Shown: positions 1 to 9,372, numbered from the stretch's first letter. The stretch is DNA of 64,000 nucleotides from Pantoea sp. (GCF_028283705.1 NZ_JAPWKD010000032.1:248001-312000), one strand, 5' to 3'. Notes: generated by a model not told the origin, from the sequence alone. A program made the numbers and translations.

Positions 1-838
1 CCAGGGCTGCCGTACCTGATGCCAGAATCGCTGCATCGCTGGCGATCATCGCCTCACGCCCTTTGCCATCCAGCAGATGCATCGGCAGCTCTGGTGCAAC
101 CTCGGCTTTGATCTGCTCGAATTGTTCGCGGCGTTTGGCGTTTACCAACGGCACCACTATTTCCAGCGTCGGGTAACGCTGGCGCAGCAGCTGCGCGGCA
201 CGCAGAAAATCAGCGCTCAGCATTTCGACTTCTGCACCACGGCTGCCCGGCAACAGGCCAAGACAAATCGCATCGTCGGCAATGCCTAAATCACGCCGTG
301 CCGCCTGCTTATCGGGTTGCATTGGCATCGCATCGGCCATGGTATGCCCGATAAAACGGCATGGCACGTCGAAACGGTCGTAGAACGCTTTTTCAAACGG
401 CAGAAATGCCAGCACCAGATTGGTGTTACGACCGATTTTAAATACGCGCTTTTGACGCCAGGCCCAGACAGACGGACTGACATAGTGGATGGTACGGATA
501 CCCGCACGCTTCAGGCGGCCTTCCAGCGTGATATTAAAATCTGGCGCATCAATGCCTACGAACACGTCCGGTTGCAGTTCAGTGAAACGCTGCGTCAGGT
601 CGCGACGGATTTTCAGTAAGCGCGGCAGACGCTCCAGCACTTCAACAATGCCCATCACCGCCAGTTCTTCCATCTCATACCAGGCTTCGCAACCCTCACC
701 CTGCATACGCGGGCCCGCAACGCCAACAAAACGCGCATCAGGGTGACGCGCCTTTAACGCGCGAATAAGTCCGGCACCAAGAATATCGCCGGAGGTTTCT
801 CCGGCGACCAGGGCAATAGTCAGGGGACGCACTGACAT
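1..838 (-). CDS. lpxB: Lipid-A-disaccharide synthase (N-terminal part, cut by window edge)
   Basis: Only about the first 279 codons lie in the window; the gene runs off the left edge. LpxB is the peripheral inner-membrane glycosyltransferase that joins UDP-2,3-diacylglucosamine to lipid X to make the lipid A disaccharide. The ATG at 838 is followed by MSVRPLTIALVAGETSGD, and the family's GETSGD loop near residues 13-18 and the later LLPGSR motif are both readable in the reverse complement. The start lies 3 bases after the lpxA stop, so it is the distal member of the lpxD-fabZ-lpxA-lpxB run. The reading frame is open to the edge. Identity is secure; the C-terminal half cannot be judged. Confidence 0.95.
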   Translation of the reverse strand, partial: MSVRPLTIALVAGETSGDILGAGLIRALKARHPDARFVGVAGPRMQGEGCEAWYEMEELAVMGIVEVLERLPRLLKIRRDLTQRFTELQPDVFVGIDAPDFNITLEGRLKRAGIRTIHYVSPSVWAWRQKRVFKIGRNTNLVLAFLPFEKAFYDRFDVPCRFIGHTMADAMPMQPDKQAARRDLGIADDAICLGLLPGSRGAEVEMLSADFLRAAQLLRQRYPTLEIVVPLVNAKRREQFEQIKAEVAPELPMHLLDGKGREAMIASDAAILASGTAAL

Positions 839-841
839 GGA

Positions 842-1630
842 TTAACGAATCAACCCACGGGTAGAACGGGCAAAGAAGTCATAGAAAGGCTGCACTTCGC
901 TGTGAGCTTTTGCCAGTGCTTCAATTTCCGGCTTGGCTTCTTCCAGCGTTTTATCGCTGCGATACAACAATTTGTAGGCATTGCGAATCGCATGCAGTGC
1001 TTCTTTGCTGAAACCACGACGCTTCAGACCTTCGATATTGATACCAAAAGGTGTTGCATGGTTACCCTGCGCGATGACATAAGGAGGCACGTCCTGAGCC
1101 ACGCCAGAACAACCACCGACCATCACATGTGCGCCAATGGTGCACCACTGGTGCACGGCGGTCATACCGCCAATGATCGCAAAATCATCAACGGTAACAT
1201 GGCCGCCCAGCGTGGCGTTATTGGCGAAAATGCAGCGATTGCCAATCACACAGTCATGCGCGATATGGGCATTCACCATCAGCAGATTGTCACTGCCGAC
1301 TTTAGTCAAACCGCCACCCTGCACTGTACCACGGTGAATGGTGACGCTTTCGCGGATGCGGTTGCGATCACCAATTTCCACACGGGTCGGTTCACCGGCA
1401 TACTTCAGGTCCTGATTTACTTCACCAATGGAAGCAAACTGATAGATCTGGTTGTCTTTACCGATACGCGTATGGCCATTTACCACCACATGCGATTTAA
1501 GCACCGTACCTTCACCAATTTCCACGTTAGCACCAATAAAGCAAAACGGGCCGATGTGAACATTGGCACCGATAATGGCACCTTCTTCGATAACAGAACT
1601 GGGATGGATGTTGGCGGTTGAATCAATCAC
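842..1630 (-). CDS. lpxA: UDP-N-acetylglucosamine 3-O-acyltransferase LpxA
   Basis: First step of lipid A synthesis in the cytoplasm: transfers a 3-hydroxyacyl chain from ACP to the 3-OH of UDP-GlcNAc. The 262-residue protein matches the usual E. coli length. Most of it is a left-handed beta-helix of hexapeptide repeats (I-G-x-x-x-x type). The catalytic histidine is visible as His125 in NAHIAHDC, and Gly173, the residue that in E. coli sets a C14 acyl ruler, is in VGGCSGV, so 3-hydroxymyristoyl specificity is inferred. It sits 3 bases after fabZ and 3 bases before lpxB, consistent with a single transcript and translational coupling. Confidence 0.98.
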   Translation of the reverse strand: MIDSTANIHPSSVIEEGAIIGANVHIGPFCFIGANVEIGEGTVLKSHVVVNGHTRIGKDNQIYQFASIGEVNQDLKYAGEPTRVEIGDRNRIRESVTIHRGTVQGGGLTKVGSDNLLMVNAHIAHDCVIGNRCIFANNATLGGHVTVDDFAIIGGMTAVHQWCTIGAHVMVGGCSGVAQDVPPYVIAQGNHATPFGINIEGLKRRGFSKEALHAIRNAYKLLYRSDKTLEEAKPEIEALAKAHSEVQPFYDFFARSTRGLIR

Positions 1631-1633
1631 TAA

Positions 1634-2089
1634 TTATGCCTCCCGGCTACGGGCACACATCATGGTCGCTTCGCAGACAATTTTACCGTCTACGGTAGCA
1701 ACACCTTTGAAGCGAGTAAGACCACGACGGGTTTTCTCGAAAGTGACTTCCATGATCATCTGATCGCCCGGCACAACCGGACGCTTGAAACGGGCTTCAT
1801 CGATACCTGCGAAGTAGTAAAGTTCGCCCGGCTCCAGTTTTCCAACGCTTTTAAACGCCAGAATGCCCGTCGCCTGCGCCATAGCTTCCAGAATCAGAAC
1901 GCCAGGGAAAATCGGTTTACCAGGGAAGTGTCCCTGGAAAAACGGTTCGTTAACAGAAACGTTCTTCACCGCACGCAGATATTTATGCTCTTCAAACTCC
2001 AGCACGCGGTCAACCAGCAAAAATGGATAGCGGTGCGGCAGCAATTCTAAAATCTCTTCAATTTTCAGAGTATGCGTTTCAGTAGTCAA
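1634..2089 (-). CDS. fabZ: 3-hydroxyacyl-ACP dehydratase FabZ
   Basis: Hot-dog-fold dehydratase that converts (3R)-hydroxyacyl-ACP to trans-2-enoyl-ACP in type II fatty acid elongation. It competes with LpxA for 3-hydroxymyristoyl-ACP, which explains the operon. The 151 residues equal the E. coli length. The catalytic pair is visible: His54 in QGHFPGKPIFPG and Glu68 in LILEAMAQ. The C-terminus CARSREA is almost unchanged from E. coli. It is placed between lpxD (193 bases upstream) and lpxA (3 bases downstream). The wider gap to lpxD contains an inverted repeat listed separately. Confidence 0.98.
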   Translation of the reverse strand: MTTETHTLKIEEILELLPHRYPFLLVDRVLEFEEHKYLRAVKNVSVNEPFFQGHFPGKPIFPGVLILEAMAQATGILAFKSVGKLEPGELYYFAGIDEARFKRPVVPGDQMIMEVTFEKTRRGLTRFKGVATVDGKIVCEATMMCARSREA

Positions 2090-2132
2090 AATACTCTTCC
2101 TGTCCTAAAAAATTCTGATGGCAACAATAACA

Positions 2133-2168
2133 CGGCCTGCATCGATCAAAATGATCATCTGCAGGCCG
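2133..2168 (-). other. Inverted repeat in the lpxD-fabZ gap
   Basis: CGGCCTGCA at 2133 is mirrored by TGCAGGCCG ending at 2168, with an inner near-pairing of TCGATCA and TGATCAT. The resulting hairpin would lie in the transcript between lpxD and fabZ. It is followed by only a mixed TGTTATTGTT stretch, so it is not a classical terminator. It may be an RNA-processing or partial attenuation site; function is inferred. Confidence 0.5.
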
Positions 2169-2282
2169 CAAATCAGTTCGGTGGCGTTTCGCTTCTCTGC
2201 GATACCTGCTGCACTTCCTCAAAGCTGCTGAGGTGGAAAGCAGATACGCTACTTATTATGAAGCGGGTTACGCGGGATGGCG

Positions 2283-3308
2283 TCAGTCGTCTTTGCCGAC
2301 TTTACGCTCGATGGCTTTGAGACGTTTGCTCATGTCATCGATATTCATCACCAGCGCTGCCGTTTTACGCCAGGTTTTGTTGGGTTGCAGCGGAATACCC
2401 GAAGAGTATACCCCAGGCTCTGTGATCGGCCGCATGACCATGCCCATTCCGGTCACAGTCACTTTGTCACAGATTTCCATATGTCCGTTAATGACGCTGG
2501 CACCGCCAATCATACAGTAACGCCCAATCTTCAGACTACCCGCCATGATCACACCACCAGCAACCGCGGTGTTATCGCCGATCACAACGTTGTGCGCAAT
2601 CTGACACTGGTTATCTATGATAACACCATTGCCGATCAGAGTGTTATCCAGCGCACCGCGATCGATGGTGGTGCAGGCACCAATTTCCACCCGATCACCG
2701 ATGATCACCGTTCCCAGCTGCGGGATTTTCACCCAATTGCCGCGATCGTTGGCATATCCGAATCCGTCCGCACCGATGACGGTGCCTGATTGAATCAGAC
2801 AATCCTGACCAATCTGGATTTCGTGATAAATCGTCACGTTCGCCCACAAACGTGAACCGCGACCAATACGCGTCTGCTTACCGACAAAACATCCGGCACC
2901 GATAACGACGTCGTCGCCCAGCTCAACACCGGACTCGATCACCGCATTCGCGCCTACCGACACATTATTCCCCAGCTTCGCGGTCGGGTCGATCACGGCG
3001 CTGGGCGCGATATTTTGCGCGGGCTGAGGCGTGGTGTCCAGCAGTTGTGCCATGCGAGCGTAAGTCAGGTAAGGATTTTTCACCACCAGCGCGGCCGTAT
3101 TACACCACTCCAGATCCGCTTCCGTCAGCACCACGGCCGAAGCCTGAACCTGGGCGAGTTGCTCGCGGTAACGGCTGTTTGCAAGAAAAGTGATTTGGCC
3201 AGTTGTGGCGGATTGCATAGAAGCAATGCCGGAGATGGCGATATCGCCATCTCCGTGCAATTCTGCATCCAACTGCTGGGCTAAATCAGCCAGTCGAATA
3301 GATGACAT
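2283..3308 (-). CDS. lpxD: UDP-3-O-(3-hydroxyacyl)glucosamine N-acyltransferase LpxD
   Basis: Third step of lipid A synthesis: adds the second 3-hydroxyacyl chain at the 2-amino group of UDP-3-O-acylglucosamine. The length of 341 residues equals E. coli. An N-terminal uridine-binding domain (about 1-100) is followed by hexapeptide-repeat beta-helix (about 100-310) and a C-terminal helix ending KAIERKVGKDD. The catalytic His239 is visible in CQIAHN. The start is 3 bases after the skp stop codon. It belongs to the bamA-skp-lpxD-fabZ-lpxA-lpxB block, which links porin chaperoning to lipid A supply. Confidence 0.98.
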   Translation of the reverse strand: MSSIRLADLAQQLDAELHGDGDIAISGIASMQSATTGQITFLANSRYREQLAQVQASAVVLTEADLEWCNTAALVVKNPYLTYARMAQLLDTTPQPAQNIAPSAVIDPTAKLGNNVSVGANAVIESGVELGDDVVIGAGCFVGKQTRIGRGSRLWANVTIYHEIQIGQDCLIQSGTVIGADGFGYANDRGNWVKIPQLGTVIIGDRVEIGACTTIDRGALDNTLIGNGVIIDNQCQIAHNVVIGDNTAVAGGVIMAGSLKIGRYCMIGGASVINGHMEICDKVTVTGMGMVMRPITEPGVYSSGIPLQPNKTWRKTAALVMNIDDMSKRLKAIERKVGKDD

Positions 3309-3311
3309 CGA

Positions 3312-3812
3312 TTATTTAACCTGTTTTACAACGTCTGCAGTGATGTCTTTAGCATCGGAAGAAGTGTACAGCACGGCCTGAGAGTCCAGGACCAGATCGT
3401 ACCCTTCGCTTTTCGCTACAGACTGAACTGCGGTCTGGATTTTAGCCAGCAGCTTGTTGCGCTCCTGCATCTGACGGGTCTGGTTGTCTTTTTCAAAAGC
3501 CTGAGCTTTTGCTTCGAAAGCCGCACGCTCAGAGGAGATCTGTTTCTCTTTCTTGGTACGATCGCTAGCTTTCATGGTTGAAGCATTGCGCTGCAGATCC
3601 TGGATTTCCTGCTGAATTTTCTGCTGCTGAGACTGGAGATCGGAGGCGCGGCCCTGGAACTCACTCTCAAGTTGCTTAGCAACAGCAGCACGCTGCGGAG
3701 ACTGCTGGAAAACCTGGCTCAGGTTAACAACGGCGATTTTGTCTGCCGCCTGGGCACCAGCAGAAGCAGCTAATGCAACACCCAGAGCAGCGGCACAGAA
3801 CAACTTTTTCAC
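3312..3812 (-). CDS. skp: Periplasmic chaperone Skp
   Basis: Trimeric periplasmic chaperone that holds unfolded outer-membrane proteins after Sec export and delivers them to the BAM complex. The sequence opens with a signal peptide (MKKLFCAAALGVALAAS...) probably cleaved after AQA near residue 22, giving the mature start ADKIAVVN. The body is basic and rich in charged heptads (about residues 50-125), the coiled-coil tentacles of the family. Its 166 residues compare with 161 in E. coli. It lies directly downstream of bamA, its functional partner, with a stable hairpin in the 106-base gap. Confidence 0.97.
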   Translation of the reverse strand: MKKLFCAAALGVALAASAGAQAADKIAVVNLSQVFQQSPQRAAVAKQLESEFQGRASDLQSQQQKIQQEIQDLQRNASTMKASDRTKKEKQISSERAAFEAKAQAFEKDNQTRQMQERNKLLAKIQTAVQSVAKSEGYDLVLDSQAVLYTSSDAKDITADVVKQVK

Positions 3813-3841
3813 TATAAACTCCTTACCCTCAACATGTGTGT

Positions 3842-3873
3842 TTGCAGCGTGTAGCAGAACTACACGCTTGCAA
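3842..3873 (-). other. Hairpin between bamA and skp
   Basis: AGCGTGTAG and CTACACGCT form a perfect 9-bp stem with a 5-base loop (3846-3868), extended by about 4 more pairs across a single bulge. No T-run follows on the transcribed strand, so it is not a typical terminator. It may set relative bamA and skp mRNA levels or protect the upstream message; this role is inferred. Confidence 0.5.
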
Positions 3874-3918
3874 GACGCTATTTATACCCGTTGGGTATAC
3901 ACTTCCCTGCTCAGAGCT

Positions 3919-6330
3919 TTACCAGGTTTTACCGATGTTAAACTGGAACTGCTCTGACTTGTCTCCCTCGACTTTCTTGACCGGCTGGGCATATGAGAAC
4001 ACCAACGGCCCCAACGGTGACATCCACTGTAGTGCGATACCGCTGGATACGCGAATATTGTTTGGATCGCTGTAGTCAGGAATCCCTGCCGCACGCGTTT
4101 CAGCGGTATTCTGCCATTTAGTATCCCAGACCGTACCGGCATCGACAAACAATGAGGTACGTACTGAGTTAGCGTACTTCTCACTCAGGAACGGTGTTGG
4201 TGTGATCAGCTCAAGGCTGGCCACTGCCATCGCGTTACCACCCACCGCATCATCCGACTTACAGACGCCATTCGGATCCGACAGCGTACAGGTAGACGAG
4301 CCATCGTTCAGATACGCAGCTTTTGGACCAATGGTGTTGGACTGGAAGCCTCGAACGGTGCTGGAACCACCGGCGTAGAAGTTCTCATAGAACGGCATCT
4401 CTTTACCACCGAGTCCGCCACCATAGCCCACACGGCCACGGCCCAACAGCACCCAGGTACGATCCTGGTTAATCGGCACGTATTGCTGAGTGTCCAGCGT
4501 CGCTTTGTAGAAGCTGTTGTCTGAACCCGGAATGGTGATCTTACCGTTCAGGTTGGTACGGTTACCTGACGTTGGGAAGAACCCACGGTCCAGGGTGTTA
4601 TATGTCCAGCCATAGTTAAAGGTGAAATCGTTGGCTGAGTAATCACCATTTTTGTTCAGACCCTGCTCATGACCTACCGAGTCGAGATAACGCCACATCG
4701 CAATTTGCGGCTGCATATTGGACAGGTCGTTATGTACGTAACCTAAACCAACACGCAGGGAGTTGTTCTCGTTAATCGGGAAGCCCAGCGTACCATCAAC
4801 ACCATAACTTCTGTTGGTGTAGTCAGACAGGTCAGCATCGTCAGCTTTAAAGTCGTTATAGAAAATACGACCACCCAAGCTGACACCGTCCACCGTGAAA
4901 TACGGATCGGTCAGTGAGAATTCAGCGTAGGTCTGATAATCGTTTTTGGTACCGCTGATACCGACGGTGTTACCGGTGCCGAGCCAGTTATCCTGGGTCA
5001 CACCGACCTGGAAGCTCACACCACTCTCGGTGCCGTAGCCCACGCCGAAGTTAAAGGTACCGGTATTACGTTCTTTCACCTTGTAGACCACGTCTACCTG
5101 ATCAGGTGAACCCGGCACGCGCTGGGTATCCACGTCCACAGTTTCAAAGTAACCGGTACGGTTCAGACGTTCTTTACCCTGATCAACCAGATCGCTACCC
5201 AGCCAGGCACCTTCCATCTGACGCATCTCACGACGCAGTACCGAATCTTTCGACGTATCGTTACCTTCGAAGCGGACTTTACGCACGTAGTAACGGTTAC
5301 CTGCATCAACGTTGATATGCAGTTTTACCGTCTTATCGGCATCATTGATTTCCGGCTGTGTCACCACACGCGGGTAAGCATAGCCGTAACGGCCCAGCAG
5401 TTTCTTGATATCATCTTCCATCTGGGTGACTTTAGTGCCGTTATACAGCTCACCCGCAGGGATTTTCGTCAGATGTTCAATTTCCGCCGAGTGGCCTGCC
5501 ATGCTGCCGTTAACAATCACACCGGCAATCTTGTACTGATCGCCTTCGGTGATGTTGACGGTGATGTAGATACCTTTTTTGTCCGGCGTCAGGCTCACCT
5601 GCGTTGAATCGATGTTAAAACGCGCATAACCACGATCCAGATAGAAGCTACGCAGGGTCTCGAGGTCCCCGGCCAGTTTCTGTTTCTGATATTTACGATC
5701 GCCCACCACGTTCCACCACGGTACTTCGTCACGCAGCTGGAAGCGGGAAATCAGTTCATCAGAGCTGAACGCTTTGTTGCCCACGATGTTGATCTGCTGA
5801 ATCTGTGCAGAAACACCTTCCTGGAAGACAAACTTCAGATCGACACGGTTACGCGGCAGCGGCGTAGCAATCGCTTTGACGCTGGCAGTATATTTACCGA
5901 CGCTGTAGTAAAAATCCTCCAGCCCCTTCTCAATGGAAGAGAGCGTGGTGCGGTCAAGCGCTTCACCGACTCGGATACCTGATGCCTCAAGATTTTGCTT
6001 CAGCTGATCTTCTTTCACCGCTTTGTTACCGGAGAAAGTGATGCTGGCAATGGTCGGGCGTTCTTTCACCTGGACAATCAGCGTAGTACCGTCGCGCAGA
6101 ACCTGAACATCTTCAAAGTTGCCGGTGGCGAACAGTGAGCGAATGGTATTTCTGATGTCATCATCATTCACTGTATCGCCGACACGAACCGGCATGCTTA
6201 GCAGAGCCGCGCCGACGGCGACTCGCTGTAGCCCTTCGAAATGAATATCCTTCACCACGAAATCGTCTGCACCGTACACGGTGGCGCTGCTAAACAGCAG
6301 CGACGCTATGAGCAACTTTTTCATCGCCAT
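3919..6330 (-). CDS. bamA: Outer membrane protein assembly factor BamA
   Basis: Central Omp85 component of the BAM complex that inserts beta-barrel proteins into the outer membrane. The 803 residues start with a signal peptide cleaved after VYG-A near residue 20. Five POTRA domains follow (about 21-424), then a 16-strand barrel with the conserved VRGF motif in the STVRGFQSN segment and the terminal FNIGKTW ending in an aromatic residue. I chose the ATG of MAMKKLLIA at 6330 because it matches the E. coli start and signal peptide; an in-frame codon 24 bases upstream would add eight unconserved residues. A surface loop near residues 690-705 (DGSSTCTLSDPNGVCKS) differs from E. coli, as usual for extracellular loops. 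Confidence 0.97.
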   Translation of the reverse strand: MAMKKLLIASLLFSSATVYGADDFVVKDIHFEGLQRVAVGAALLSMPVRVGDTVNDDDIRNTIRSLFATGNFEDVQVLRDGTTLIVQVKERPTIASITFSGNKAVKEDQLKQNLEASGIRVGEALDRTTLSSIEKGLEDFYYSVGKYTASVKAIATPLPRNRVDLKFVFQEGVSAQIQQINIVGNKAFSSDELISRFQLRDEVPWWNVVGDRKYQKQKLAGDLETLRSFYLDRGYARFNIDSTQVSLTPDKKGIYITVNITEGDQYKIAGVIVNGSMAGHSAEIEHLTKIPAGELYNGTKVTQMEDDIKKLLGRYGYAYPRVVTQPEINDADKTVKLHINVDAGNRYYVRKVRFEGNDTSKDSVLRREMRQMEGAWLGSDLVDQGKERLNRTGYFETVDVDTQRVPGSPDQVDVVYKVKERNTGTFNFGVGYGTESGVSFQVGVTQDNWLGTGNTVGISGTKNDYQTYAEFSLTDPYFTVDGVSLGGRIFYNDFKADDADLSDYTNRSYGVDGTLGFPINENNSLRVGLGYVHNDLSNMQPQIAMWRYLDSVGHEQGLNKNGDYSANDFTFNYGWTYNTLDRGFFPTSGNRTNLNGKITIPGSDNSFYKATLDTQQYVPINQDRTWVLLGRGRVGYGGGLGGKEMPFYENFYAGGSSTVRGFQSNTIGPKAAYLNDGSSTCTLSDPNGVCKSDDAVGGNAMAVASLELITPTPFLSEKYANSVRTSLFVDAGTVWDTKWQNTAETRAAGIPDYSDPNNIRVSSGIALQWMSPLGPLVFSYAQPVKKVEGDKSEQFQFNIGKTW

Positions 6331-6381
6331 CGTTGTTATGCGTTTTCCTAACACATCCCACGTCTGTCTGCATTCCAGCTA

Positions 6382-7731
6382 TTACAGACGTGAGAAATCA
6401 TTGAAAAGTGCAAGCCCCATTAACAGCACCAGCAGAATTGAGCCAATGCGATAACTAAAGTCCTGAACTCGCTCGGACACAGGTCCACCTTTGATCTTTT
6501 CGATCGCCAGAAAGAGCAAATGTCCACCATCTAAAACCGGCAGTGGGAACAGGTTAATTATCCCTAAGTTGACGCTGATAAGCGCCAGGAACATCAGGTA
6601 GTAAATCACCCCATATTCTGCTGATAACCCGGCACCCTGCGCGATCGAAATCGGCCCGCTCAGATTATTCAGCTTCACATCCCCGGTTATCAACTTGCCC
6701 AGCATGGAAACCGTCAGCTTCATCAGTTGCCAGGTTTTTACACTGGCTTCACCAATCGCGGCGAAAGGCCCATACTGCCTTACCGTTTTGTACTCGTCAG
6801 GTAGCGGAATCACTCGCGGGATAACTCCCGCAAAACCTTCCGCTTTATCACCCGACTTCGCTTCGGGTGTCAGCGTTAATGCCAGCGATTCACCGTTACG
6901 CTCCACCTCCAGCGCCATGTTTTTGCCTGGGTTATCGCGCACCTGCACCACAAAAGCCTGCCATTGCGTTAACGGCTGACCATCGACTTTAACGATCCTG
7001 TCGCCCGCTTGCAAACCGGCTTCACTCGCCGGAGAGTTAGCCTGCACTTCGGCGAGGGTCGTTTCAATCTGCGGTCCACGTGGACGAATACCTAACGCAA
7101 CTACCGGGTCCTGCTTGTCTGGCTCAAACTGCCAGTCATGCAAATCCAGCTGCTTCTGCTGGGTGGCCTGTTCACCAAACTGCGAGACGGTTAGCGTTGT
7201 ACTTTGGTCACCGATTTTGCCGATCAGTGCCATGCGTACCGCATCCCAATCAGGCGTTTCGATACCATCTACCGCTTTAAGTTCCATACCGGAGGTAATT
7301 TGCGCTTCCGCAGCAATGGAACCGTTCAGAATTTCACCAACAACAGGTCGCACACCGGGCACGCCGTGAATAAACACCGCCCAGTACGCAATGATGGCAA
7401 AAATAAAGTTGGCAATCGGTCCAGCAGCAATAATCGATGCACGCTGCCAGATAGCTTTGTTATTGAAGGCCTGATGACGCAGTTCAGCGGGAACACTCTC
7501 CACGCGTTCATCAAGCATTTTGACGTAACCGCCAAGGGGGATCAGGGCAATGACATATTCCGTGCCCTGACGATCGCGGCGACTGAACAGCGCTTTGCCA
7601 AAACCAATCGAAAAACGTTCAACTTTGACACCGCAACGGCGCGCAACCCAAAAATGGCCGAACTCGTGCACGGTAATCAGCACGCCGAGCGCCACAATAA
7701 AGGCTGCAAAACTCCAGAGTATGCTCAACAT
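6382..7731 (-). CDS. rseP: Site-2 intramembrane zinc metalloprotease RseP
   Basis: Inner-membrane protease that cuts the anti-sigma factor RseA inside the membrane after DegS, releasing sigma-E; it also clears remnant signal peptides. The zinc motif HEFGH is at residues 22-26 in the first membrane segment, and the third ligand region LDGGHLL is near residue 400 in the penultimate one. Two tandem PDZ domains lie between them (about 120-310), with LGIRPRGPQI marking the junction. The length of 449 compares with 450 in E. coli. It follows cdsA by 12 bases and precedes bamA, a sigma-E target, by 51 bases. Confidence 0.97.
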   Translation of the reverse strand: MLSILWSFAAFIVALGVLITVHEFGHFWVARRCGVKVERFSIGFGKALFSRRDRQGTEYVIALIPLGGYVKMLDERVESVPAELRHQAFNNKAIWQRASIIAAGPIANFIFAIIAYWAVFIHGVPGVRPVVGEILNGSIAAEAQITSGMELKAVDGIETPDWDAVRMALIGKIGDQSTTLTVSQFGEQATQQKQLDLHDWQFEPDKQDPVVALGIRPRGPQIETTLAEVQANSPASEAGLQAGDRIVKVDGQPLTQWQAFVVQVRDNPGKNMALEVERNGESLALTLTPEAKSGDKAEGFAGVIPRVIPLPDEYKTVRQYGPFAAIGEASVKTWQLMKLTVSMLGKLITGDVKLNNLSGPISIAQGAGLSAEYGVIYYLMFLALISVNLGIINLFPLPVLDGGHLLFLAIEKIKGGPVSERVQDFSYRIGSILLVLLMGLALFNDFSRL

Positions 7732-7743
7732 CGTCGCCTATCC

Positions 7744-8601
7744 TCAGAGGGTGCGGAACACCAGCAGCAACAGGCAGGCAAAGACTGGCACCGCTGCTGT
7801 CAGGCTATCAATGCGATCGAGGATACCACCGTGGCCCGGAATTAAGTTACCGCTGTCTTTGATACCGGCTTCACGTTTGAACATACTTTCTGTCAAATCG
7901 CCCAGTACCGAAGCCAATGCGGCGATAACAGCACAGATAATCAGGGTTGACGTGGCAATGGTTAATGGCGCGAACGTGGCAAACAGCCAGGCAATCACGG
8001 CAGAGCAGACTAACCCGCCGAGGAAGCCTTCCCAGGTTTTACCCGGCGAGACTTTGGGAGCCAGCTTGTGTTTACCAAATAACCGGCCAAACATATAGGC
8101 ACCTGAATCGGCACCCCACACCAGAAACATGACAAACAGCAGCCACCAGGCTCCGGCGAAATGATCGGTATCGTAATGATACTGGCGCAACGCCATCATG
8201 CCCCAGAAGAAGGGGATCACGGTGAGCACACCAAACAAGAGACGTAACGGGCGCGAATGACGCCAGACGGCCGCAGAGGCGGGATAGAATAGAACCAGCA
8301 CCAACGCCACGACCCACCAGATAAGAGACGCCCATAACGAGCTTTCCATCTGCACCTGGTGCAAATCACGTTGATAAGGTTGCAGCGTGAATAACATCAC
8401 AGCCAGCAGCAAGCCACAAAGCACAGCTAGCCAGATGCGTTGCTGACGGGTCGCCATACCCGCCAGCTGCCCCCATTCCCAGGCGGCAAGCATACAAATG
8501 ATGATGGTTGTTATCGCAAAACCGGACAGTGGTAACCAGAACAACGCAGCAATCACCAGCGGAATTAAAATAAACGCGGTAATTAAACGAGACTTCAGCA
8601 A
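7744..8601 (-). CDS. cdsA: Phosphatidate cytidylyltransferase CdsA
   Basis: Integral membrane enzyme making CDP-diacylglycerol from phosphatidic acid and CTP, the precursor of all phospholipids. The 285-residue hydrophobic protein has about eight membrane segments. It carries the complete family signature near the C-terminus, read as SMFKREAGIKDSGN followed by PGHGGILDRID. The start is a TTG codon (MLKSRLIT) preceded by GGGGGT at good spacing; the E. coli protein begins with the same MLK. It is 18 bases downstream of uppS and 12 upstream of rseP, so the three are probably cotranscribed. Confidence 0.95.
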   Translation of the reverse strand: MLKSRLITAFILIPLVIAALFWLPLSGFAITTIIICMLAAWEWGQLAGMATRQQRIWLAVLCGLLLAVMLFTLQPYQRDLHQVQMESSLWASLIWWVVALVLVLFYPASAAVWRHSRPLRLLFGVLTVIPFFWGMMALRQYHYDTDHFAGAWWLLFVMFLVWGADSGAYMFGRLFGKHKLAPKVSPGKTWEGFLGGLVCSAVIAWLFATFAPLTIATSTLIICAVIAALASVLGDLTESMFKREAGIKDSGNLIPGHGGILDRIDSLTAAVPVFACLLLLVFRTL

Positions 8602-8619
8602 AGGTTACCCCCAGGTTGC

Positions 8620-9372
8620 TCAGGCGCCGCCTGGTGCAGCGCCGCCATAGCGACGCTCCCGCAGAGAGAAAGCATTCAGTGCACCTTCAAAAACTTGTTC
8701 ATCAAAATCAGGCCAAAGAACATCAGTAAACCAGAACTCAGCATAGGCGATTTGCCACAGCAGGAAGTTGCTAATCCGATGCTCTCCCCCGGTCCTTATC
8801 ACTAAATCCACCGGCGCCAGCTCATTCATACAAAGGTACGGAGCCAGACTCTCTTCGGTTATCTGGTCAGGACGTAACAAACCTTCCTGAACCTGCTCGG
8901 CCAGTTTTCTGGCACCCTGGATAATATCCCAACGACCGCCATAGTTGGCAGCAATGTTGAGAGTCAGTCCATTATTTTGCTGAGTCAGTTCCTCGGCGCG
9001 ACGAATGCGTTCCTGGATTCTGGAATTGAAACGACTGATGTCGCCAATAACACGCAGACGTACATTGTGTTTGTGCAGGCTTTTGACTTCACTATCAAGC
9101 GCCCAGACAAACAACTCCATCAAGGCCGTCACTTCCTGTATCGGTCGGCTCCAGTTTTCGCTACTGAATGCGTAAAGTGTGAGCGCTTCCAGCTTGTGGC
9201 TGACCGCAAAGCTGACGGCCCGGCGTACTGATTTTACCCCGGCTTTGTGGCCTGAAATACGCAGTTTGCCCTGATTTTTTGCCCAGCGACCATTACCATC
9301 CATAATGATGGCCACGTGACGCGGCGTACAATCAGACCGGTCATCGAATGTGTTGTGATTGTTGGACGACAT
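8620..9372 (-). CDS. uppS: Undecaprenyl diphosphate synthase (cis-prenyltransferase)
   Basis: Condenses eight isopentenyl diphosphates onto farnesyl diphosphate to make the C55 lipid carrier for peptidoglycan and O-antigen. The hallmark HVAIIMDGNGRWAK with the catalytic Asp lies near residues 19-32. SSENWSRP and the terminal substrate motif RTGGEHRISNFLLWQ are also present. The 250 residues compare with 253 in E. coli, and only the first 18 residues are unconserved. It sits between ispC, which supplies its isoprenoid building blocks, and cdsA. The Shine-Dalgarno AAGGA is unusually far (about 14 bases) from the ATG, so a modest start uncertainty remains. Confidence 0.96.
   Translation of the reverse strand: MSSNNHNTFDDRSDCTPRHVAIIMDGNGRWAKNQGKLRISGHKAGVKSVRRAVSFAVSHKLEALTLYAFSSENWSRPIQEVTALMELFVWALDSEVKSLHKHNVRLRVIGDISRFNSRIQERIRRAEELTQQNNGLTLNIAANYGGRWDIIQGARKLAEQVQEGLLRPDQITEESLAPYLCMNELAPVDLVIRTGGEHRISNFLLWQIAYAEFWFTDVLWPDFDEQVFEGALNAFSLRERRYGGAAPGGA

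Noticed and set aside
902..1621. Long frame antisense to lpxA (239 codons)
   Set aside because: Shadow of a highly conserved gene, with no plausible start signal or family motif.
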